Assembly (NCBI GenBank): GCA_946480015.1
Contig: CAMLIL010000140.1
Coordinates: forward strand, 1-10,843
From: an uncultured Oxalobacteraceae bacterium
Lineage (GTDB): Bacteria > Pseudomonadota > Gammaproteobacteria > Burkholderiales > Burkholderiaceae
Direction: 5' to 3'
Length of the DNA stretch: 10,843 nucleotides
The notes under the pieces were generated by a model that was not told the origin of the DNA, made no database searches, and was given only the letters and a program-made list of their open reading frames with translations. Made by a program: the position numbers and the translations under genes. Shown here piece by piece: positions 6,665 through 10,843 of this stretch. Positions within the stretch are counted from its first letter, which is position 1, and every line of letters begins with the position of its first letter.

Positions 6665-8023
6665 TTACAACGTTGGCGCCGCGCCGATGGCGTACCAGTT
6701 GACCTTGCGGGTCACGACCATCACGCCGGCCAGCACGGCGAACAGCAGCAGGCTGCCCAGTATCAGCGCATTGTCTTCGGAAATCAAAATGCCGTACAGC
6801 GCGCTGTAGAGCAAGGTCAGGGCACTGCCGAAGCCGATCCCGCGGCGCCAGTCGCCCAGCACATGACTCAGGTAAAAGCCGATCAGCACGATGCAGGCGG
6901 CGCTGGCCAGCAGGTATGCCAGGGCGAAGGCGATGTGCTCCGACAGGCTCACCAGCAGCAGGAAAAACAGTGCCAGCGCCAGGCCGACCAGCAGGTACTG
7001 GATCGGGTGGATCGGCAGGCGCTTCAACACCTCGAACACGAAAAAGCCGCCGAAGGTGAGCGCCACGAACAGCAAGCCGTACTTGGCGGCGCGCTCGGCC
7101 AGCGAATACACGTTGACCGGCTCGATGAATCCCACACTGAAGCTGTCGAGCCCGGACAGACTGGCCGCCTTGCCCTGCCCGCCGCGGTCGATATCGCGCA
7201 GCTGCTGCTGCGCGTTGGTGGCCAGCGACGACACGTCCCAGCTGGCGCTGAATCCCTGCGCATTGATGACCCGCTGGCGCGGCGACGGCAGGAACTGCCC
7301 GGAAAATTGCGGATGGGCCCAGTTGGAGGCCAGCTGCACGCGGTTGTTGGTGGCCACGGGCACCACGCGCAAGCTTTCGATACCGTCCAGCCCGAGACTG
7401 AAGGCGAAGCGCGCCCGCACCGGCTCGGCCAGCGCCAGCGCGCCGATGTCGGCATGCATGCCGCTGATGCCCTCCAGGCCGCTGCCCTGCTGGAAATCGG
7501 CCTTGTTGCCGTTGAAGACGACCTGCGGAATGTTGTGGATGCCGCGCACATCTTCGATCCCCAGCGCGATCTGGGCCTTGCCGACGCGGATGCGCGATTG
7601 CGGCGTGGCGCGCGGCAAGTCGCCCTGGACCGGCAGCAGATAGTCGCCGGAAAATTCATGCCTGCCCGAATACACCAGCACCTGGTGGATGCCGCGGTAG
7701 CGGCGGTCGGTATCGATCTTGCCGGCTATCGTCAGCTGGCTGGGAAAGACCAGGAAACGCCGGTGCGCCACGCGCGTGACGACGGCGCGCTTGCTGTCGT
7801 CGTCCGGCTTGGCCACTTCCTCGTATTCATCGTCGTAGGGAATGACCAGCACCGGCCCGGCGATGATCTGCTGGCGGACCGAGTCGGTGGCGATGCTGGC
7901 GACAGCTTCCTGCCGGAAATTTGCCCGCTCGCGGATGGTGGCCTGGATCATCGCCACGGCGATCGCAATGAGAAGGGTCAGGCCGGCGATGGCGAGTATT
8001 TTGAAGAGCAGCGTTCTTTGCAT
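6665..8023 (-). CDS. creD: Cell envelope integrity inner-membrane protein CreD
   Basis: A 452-residue inner-membrane protein, close to the usual CreD length (about 450). TM1 is at about residues 7-27. A large periplasmic domain of about 285 residues follows. The C-terminal part has about five hydrophobic segments (roughly 315-334, 343-360, 364-384, 398-415 and 418-438) and includes the CreD hallmark KRLPIHPIQYLLVGLALALF followed by SLSEHIAFALAYL. CreD is the best-known target of CreBC and affects envelope integrity and sensitivity to some toxins; its biochemical activity is not known. The ATG at 8023 has AAGGAA (read on the minus strand, at 8034-8029) five bases upstream. It is last in the creB-creC-creD order, 80 bp after creC. 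That gap carries a direct repeat resembling CreB half-sites, so creD may also have its own regulated start. Confidence 0.96.
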   Translation of the reverse strand: MQRTLLFKILAIAGLTLLIAIAVAMIQATIRERANFRQEAVASIATDSVRQQIIAGPVLVIPYDDEYEEVAKPDDDSKRAVVTRVAHRRFLVFPSQLTIAGKIDTDRRYRGIHQVLVYSGRHEFSGDYLLPVQGDLPRATPQSRIRVGKAQIALGIEDVRGIHNIPQVVFNGNKADFQQGSGLEGISGMHADIGALALAEPVRARFAFSLGLDGIESLRVVPVATNNRVQLASNWAHPQFSGQFLPSPRQRVINAQGFSASWDVSSLATNAQQQLRDIDRGGQGKAASLSGLDSFSVGFIEPVNVYSLAERAAKYGLLFVALTFGGFFVFEVLKRLPIHPIQYLLVGLALALFFLLLVSLSEHIAFALAYLLASAACIVLIGFYLSHVLGDWRRGIGFGSALTLLYSALYGILISEDNALILGSLLLFAVLAGVMVVTRKVNWYAIGAAPTL

Positions 8024-8033
8024 GGCGGTTCCT

Positions 8034-8093
8034 TGTGTGAAAGAGCTTCCAGTGTAGAAAGTGCATGTGCGCCCAGTATGCGTTCTGTGTGAA
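8034..8093 (-). promoter_or_regulatory. Paired TTCACACA direct repeats upstream of creD, possible CreB sites
   Basis: On the minus strand TTCACACA occurs at 8093-8086 and again at 8041-8034, 52 bp apart, or about five helical turns. Each contains TTCAC, the half-site of the E. coli CreB box TTCAC-N6-TTCAC, but neither has a second half six bases away. The proximal copy runs directly into the creD Shine-Dalgarno. The 80-bp creC-creD gap has no strong -35/-10 pair; TACACT at 8056-8051 is a possible -10. The CreB-site reading is inference. Confidence 0.35.
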
Positions 8094-8103
8094 CCCTTGC
8101 CGG

Positions 8104-9525
8104 CTATTCGGCAGGAAGGGCCAGGCTGGCCAGCGCGCCGCCGCCCTCGGCATTGACCACGCTGGCCGTGCCGCGGTGCAGCGCCGCCACCTCGCGCACG
8201 AAGGGCAGGCCCAGGCCGGTACTGCGCGCGCCGTCAGGGCGCGCCAGCGAATAGAAGCGCTCGAACAGACGCTCGGCCGCGTAGTCCGGAATGCCCGGTC
8301 CCTGATCCAGCACGCTGAGCACCGCCATGCTGCCGCGCCGCTCCGCCGTCACGGTAATGGTGCCGCCGGGCGGCGAAAAATCGATGGCGTTGTCGATCAG
8401 ATTGCCCAGCGCCTGGCGCAGCAGCAGCAGGTCGCCCGGCACCCGCAGCGGCGCGATCCCGGTCCGCAGGGTCAGGCCGCGTGCGTTCAGGCGGGCCTGG
8501 CAATCGCCCTCGGCCAGCGCCGCCAGCCCGCTCAGCTCGACCCGCCCGGGCGCGCTCAGGTATTGCTGCTGCTCGACCCGGATCAGGGCCAGCAGCTTGT
8601 CGATAAGCTGTTTCTGGCGCGCATTCTGTTGCAGGATCGTGCCGAGAAAATGGCGGCGCTCGCCGGCGGGCATGTCTTCCTGCATGAGCTCGGCCGCACC
8701 CTGGATGGCGGCGATCGGACTTTTCAGTTCGTGCGCCAGGGTGTGCATCAGTTCTTCCGCGTACTGCTTGCCTTCGAGCTTGTGGCGCAGCTCTTCCAGG
8801 GCGCGGCCGAGCGTGCCGATTTCATTGTTGCCCAGCGCCGGCAAGGTGGCCTTGCGGCCGGCTTCGACCTCGCCGATATAGCGCATCAGCTTGCGCAGCG
8901 AATGGGTCAGCCACCAGGTGAAGGCTGCCCCGATCGCCAGCGACAGGACCAGCAGCAAGGCGCCGCGTTCGAGGATGATGCGCTGGCTGCGCGCGACAAA
9001 CGGCTGCACGGTGGAAATCGGCTTGGCCACGGTCAGCACGCCGATGATGCGCCCGCCGTCGCGGATCGGCGCGGCCACGTGCATCACGGCGCTGCTGTCG
9101 TCGCCCGGATAGGCACGCGTGCTGCGCGCACCGTAGGCGCCGCGCAAGGTGAGGTAGACATCGTTCCAGCGCGAATAATCCTTGCCGACGTCCTGCCCGC
9201 GCGAATCGAAGGTGACGATGCCGCGCGTATCGGTGATGTACACGCGGTAATTCAGGACCAGCTTGCGAAAGCCATCGATCTGCACGTCGACATTGCGGCG
9301 CTCGGCCGCGCGGATGCGCCCCAGCATCGTGTCCGGCCCGGTGCGGCCGGCCTTGACATCGTCGGCCACCAGCACCGCCAGCAGATTGGCGGTATCGACC
9401 AGGGTGTCTTCCAGGGTGGCGCGCACGCCCGGCTTGACCTGCTGCACGAACACCGCCAGCAGGAACCACGCGGCCAGGCCGACGATCAGGAAATAGCCCA
9501 GCAGGATGCGCGGGCCGATCTTCAT
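8104..9525 (-). CDS. creC: Two-component sensor histidine kinase CreC
   Basis: A 473-residue membrane kinase, the same size as E. coli CreC (474). TM1 is at about residues 8-28, a periplasmic sensor of about 160 residues follows, TM2 is at about 189-207, then a HAMP region to about 260. HisKA has H265 in LAHELKSPIAAIQGAAELM. The ATPase domain has N379 (NLIDNAIDFSPPGG), a G1 box (DQGPGIP) and a G2 box (STGLGLPFV). It would phosphorylate CreB. The CreC assignment rests on length, overall sequence and its place between creB and creD. The ATG at 9525 overlaps the creB stop (ATGA) and has no Shine-Dalgarno of its own, so translation is probably coupled to creB. In gammaproteobacteria CreC responds to carbon metabolism or to envelope and beta-lactam stress; which applies here cannot be told from the sequence. 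Confidence 0.95.
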   Translation of the reverse strand: MKIGPRILLGYFLIVGLAAWFLLAVFVQQVKPGVRATLEDTLVDTANLLAVLVADDVKAGRTGPDTMLGRIRAAERRNVDVQIDGFRKLVLNYRVYITDTRGIVTFDSRGQDVGKDYSRWNDVYLTLRGAYGARSTRAYPGDDSSAVMHVAAPIRDGGRIIGVLTVAKPISTVQPFVARSQRIILERGALLLVLSLAIGAAFTWWLTHSLRKLMRYIGEVEAGRKATLPALGNNEIGTLGRALEELRHKLEGKQYAEELMHTLAHELKSPIAAIQGAAELMQEDMPAGERRHFLGTILQQNARQKQLIDKLLALIRVEQQQYLSAPGRVELSGLAALAEGDCQARLNARGLTLRTGIAPLRVPGDLLLLRQALGNLIDNAIDFSPPGGTITVTAERRGSMAVLSVLDQGPGIPDYAAERLFERFYSLARPDGARSTGLGLPFVREVAALHRGTASVVNAEGGGALASLALPAE

Positions 9526-10199
9526 GGGACCGACAGGCTGTAGCCCATGCCGCGGTGGGTCTGGATCGGGTCGGACGTGGGATCGAGCGCGCGCAGCTTG
9601 GCGCGCAGCGATTTGACGTGGGCGTCGACGGTGCGGTCGAGCGTGTCGGGGGCGTCGTGCCAGACCCGGTCCATCAGCTGGGCGCGCCCGAGCACGTGGC
9701 CGGGGTGCTCCAGCATGGTTTTAAGCAAGCGGTATTCATAGCGGGTCAGGTCCAGCGCCTGGCCGCGGTACAGGATGCGCGCCTCGTGCTCGCGCAATTC
9801 GAAGCGCTGCGGCGGCGCGCCCGGCGCCAGGCGGCGCAGCACGACGCGGATGCGCGCCACCAGTTCGCGCGGGGAAAACGGCTTGGTGACGTAATCGTCC
9901 GCACCGATTTCCAGGCCGACGATGCGGTCGATCTCGTCGCTGCGGGCGGTCAGGAAAATCACCGGCACGTTGGAAAACTGGCGCAGCTGGCGGCACACTT
10001 CGAAGCCGTTCATGTCGGGCAGGCCGACATCGAGCACCAGCAGCGCGGGAGCATCGGTGCGCACGCTGGCGAGCGCTGCGGCGCCCAGGGTGAGGTGCTG
10101 CGCCGTGAAGCCGTCGGTGCGCAGCGCGTAGGCGATGCTGTCGGCGATGGCCTGTTCGTCTTCGACGATCAGGATGCGCCTGGAGGGAAGAATGCTCAT
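9522..10199 (-). CDS. creB: OmpR-family response regulator CreB
   Basis: A 225-residue regulator. The receiver domain (about 7-120) has E13-D14, phospho-acceptor D57 (LLVLDVGLPDMNGFE), T84 and K106 (TKPFSPREL). The C-terminal winged helix (about 130-222) contains LTRYEYRLLKTMLEHPGHV, the DRTVDAHVKSLRAKLRA recognition segment and the final THRGMGYSL. These match E. coli CreB closely, including VGLPD, LGLEIGADDYV-like and DRTVD-H-K-LRAKLRA blocks. It binds TTCAC-type repeats in E. coli and activates creD. It is first of the creBCD set; no creA is visible beside it. The ATG at 10199 has no Shine-Dalgarno, and a plausible -10 ends exactly six bases before it, so a leaderless mRNA is possible. No alternative start nearby preserves the conserved N-terminus. 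Confidence 0.96.
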   Translation of the reverse strand: MSILPSRRILIVEDEQAIADSIAYALRTDGFTAQHLTLGAAALASVRTDAPALLVLDVGLPDMNGFEVCRQLRQFSNVPVIFLTARSDEIDRIVGLEIGADDYVTKPFSPRELVARIRVVLRRLAPGAPPQRFELREHEARILYRGQALDLTRYEYRLLKTMLEHPGHVLGRAQLMDRVWHDAPDTLDRTVDAHVKSLRAKLRALDPTSDPIQTHRGMGYSLSVP

Positions 10200-10205
10200 C
10201 TGGCA

Positions 10206-10234
10206 AGTATGCCCGCCCTGACAATCGTGCGCAA
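10206..10234 (-). promoter_or_regulatory. Candidate creB promoter giving a leaderless mRNA
   Basis: On the minus strand TTGCGC (10234-10229) is followed after exactly 17 bases by CATACT (10211-10206). Six bases (TGCCAG) then separate the -10 from the creB ATG, so a start seven bases downstream of the -10 falls on the A of the start codon. The -35 matches three and the -10 four of six consensus bases, so the promoter is modest. The missing Shine-Dalgarno before creB fits. Confidence 0.35.
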
Positions 10235-10251
10235 TGCCGACAAACGACAGC

Positions 10252-10294
10252 GGGGCCGGCCGGTACGCACTGCTGTGCGCACCTGACCGGCCCC
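10252..10294. terminator. Long GC-rich hairpin between rpsJ and creB
   Basis: GGGGCCGG at 10252-10259 pairs exactly with CCGGCCCC (ending at 10294). The inner parts (GGTACGCAC and GTGCGCACC) pair with one mismatch after a small internal loop, giving a long, very stable stem. In the rpsJ direction it is followed by TGTCGTTTGTCGG, which has some T but no real T-run. It could slow or stop transcription leaving rpsJ, or protect its 3' end, and so insulate creB. A standard intrinsic terminator is not proven. Confidence 0.45.
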
Positions 10295-10299
10295 GACCT

Positions 10300-10321
10300 G
10301 GCTGCGGATCGCTCCGCTGCC
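10300..10321 (-). terminator. Hairpin just after the rpsJ stop
   Basis: On the minus strand GGCAGCGGA, a GCGA loop, then TCCGCAGCC form an 8-bp stem with one central A-A mismatch, starting nine bases after the rpsJ stop codon. No T-run follows. Together with the longer hairpin 6 bp farther on it forms a double structure at the end of the ribosomal-protein transcript. Confidence 0.4.
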
Positions 10322-10329
10322 AATTAAAA

Positions 10330-10650
10330 TTATTGCAGCTTGATTTCGACGTCGACGCCAGCTGGCAGGTCCAGCTTCATCAGTGCGTCAACGGTCTTGT
10401 CCGTTGGGTCCACGATGTCCATCAGACGCTGGTGGGTGCGGATTTCGAACTGATCGCGCGAGGTCTTGTTGACGTGCGGCGAACGCAGAACGTCGAAACG
10501 CTGGATGCGGGTCGGCAGTGGAACCGGGCCCTTGACCACAGCGCCGGTGCGCTTGGCGGTGTCAACGATTTCGAGTGCGGACTGGTCGATCAGCTTGTAA
10601 TCGAAAGCCTTCAGGCGAATGCGGATTTTCTGGTTGGTTGGTGCGGACAT
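10330..10650 (-). CDS. rpsJ: 30S ribosomal protein S10
   Basis: A 106-residue S10, a 30S head protein that also works as the antitermination factor NusE with NusB. It is recognised across its whole length: [15 protein letters not shown], then [57 protein letters not shown] and the final GVDVEIKLQ. It is three residues longer than the typical 103, through an MSAPTNQ start in place of MQNQ-like starts. AAGGAA at 10661-10656 (minus strand), five bases before the ATG, is a strong ribosome site. It lies 140 bp after tuf, as in the str operon, but the next gene is creB rather than rplC. Base use is less GC-skewed than in the kinases, as expected of a highly expressed gene. Confidence 0.99.
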   Translation of the reverse strand: MSAPTNQKIRIRLKAFDYKLIDQSALEIVDTAKRTGAVVKGPVPLPTRIQRFDVLRSPHVNKTSRDQFEIRTHQRLMDIVDPTDKTVDALMKLDLPAGVDVEIKLQ

Positions 10651-10705
10651 GGTATTTCCTTAAAGAGCGAACCGGGCAAACTGCTCGGCAATATGAATCA
10701 GGGCT

Positions 10706-10731
10706 AGGGATGGGCCGCGCGGCCCATCCCT
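10706..10731. repeat. 26-bp perfect palindrome between tuf and rpsJ
   Basis: The sequence AGGGATGGGCCGC is followed immediately by its exact reverse complement. As RNA it would form an 11-bp stem closed by a CGCG loop, in either direction. In the tuf-to-rpsJ direction no T-run follows, so it is more likely a pause, processing or mRNA-stability element, or a partial terminator between tuf and rpsJ. Confidence 0.6.
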
Positions 10732-10745
10732 TTGGCAGGGTCGAC

Positions 10746-10751
10746 AGTATA
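10746..10751 (-). promoter_or_regulatory. Candidate -10 element for an rpsJ promoter
   Basis: TATACT on the minus strand, five of six consensus bases, lies in the 140-bp tuf-rpsJ spacer, upstream of the palindrome. No good -35 is found at 16-18 bp (GATCCA at 17 bp). If real, the palindrome would lie in the 5' leader of an rpsJ transcript of about 90 nt. Confidence 0.25.
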
Positions 10752-10790
10752 AGCTGTTTTCCCCGCCCTGGATCAGATCAGCTTAAAAAA

Positions 10791-10843
10791 TTAAGCGATG
10801 ATCTTGGCAACCACGCCGGCGCCGACGGTACGGCCGCCTTCGC
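10791..10843 (-). CDS. tuf: Elongation factor Tu, C-terminal end (rest off the right edge)
   Basis: Only the last 16 residues and the stop are in the window: EGGRTVGAGVVAKIIA. This is the invariant end of the EF-Tu barrel domain (E. coli ends EGGRTVGAGVVAKVLG). EF-Tu carries aminoacyl-tRNA to the ribosome. The position before rpsJ fits the str operon (rpsL-rpsG-fusA-tuf). The stop codon lies within a small AT-rich dyad (GCTTAA-TTTT-TTAAGC on the minus strand, 10796-10781) that could form a weak hairpin at the 3' end. Confidence 0.96.
   Translation of the reverse strand, partial: EGGRTVGAGVVAKIIA

Noticed and set aside
6863..8092. Long plus-strand ORF opposite creD
   Set aside because: creD is convincing along its length with a good ribosome site; the opposing frame is Gln/His/Asp-rich shadow sequence.
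8065..9543. 492-codon plus-strand ORF opposite creC
   Set aside because: creC has all kinase motifs, and the opposing frame shows no family features.

Overview
The window is GC-rich and densely coding. It looks like the chromosome of a betaproteobacterium, most likely Oxalobacteraceae (the Massilia / Duganella / Janthinobacterium group). The reasons are the EF-Tu C-terminus, the S10 sequence, the chemoreceptor type and the alanine- and arginine-rich GC codon use. The genus call is inference from general resemblance, not from a search.

Layout. Positions 1-1552 (minus strand) hold most of a methyl-accepting chemotaxis protein whose C-terminal end lies beyond the left edge. A 174-bp AT-rich divergent spacer follows. 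Positions 1727-6622 (plus strand) form a compact four-gene signalling cluster: a response regulator with an N-terminal excisionase/MerR-like helix-turn-helix and a C-terminal receiver; a membrane histidine kinase without a receiver; a small stand-alone Hpt protein; and a hybrid histidine kinase with its own receiver. The hpt and hybrid-kinase genes overlap by ATGA. Positions 6665-10199 (minus strand) hold creB-creC-creD, the CreBC two-component system with its inner-membrane effector CreD; creB and creC also overlap by ATGA. Positions 10330-10650 (minus strand) are rpsJ (ribosomal protein S10), and 10791 to the right edge is the C-terminal tail of tuf (EF-Tu). Transcription of the four-gene cluster converges on creD across a 42-bp gap.

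How the genes may work together. The four-gene cluster contains every part of a multistep phosphorelay: kinase His, hybrid receiver Asp, Hpt His, and terminal receiver Asp on a DNA-binding protein. Both kinases have periplasmic Cache-like sensors sharing an NLADR motif, so they may converge on one regulator. The regulator's inverted domain order and the free Hpt make this the most novel-looking part of the window. In the second block, creBCD lies where rplC and the rest of the S10 operon would normally follow rpsJ. It is separated from rpsJ by two GC-rich hairpins and a candidate promoter that would give a leaderless creB mRNA.

No tRNA, rRNA, CRISPR array, complete insertion sequence or phage gene was seen. 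The long ORFs opposite the kinases, creC and creD are high-GC shadows of the real genes.
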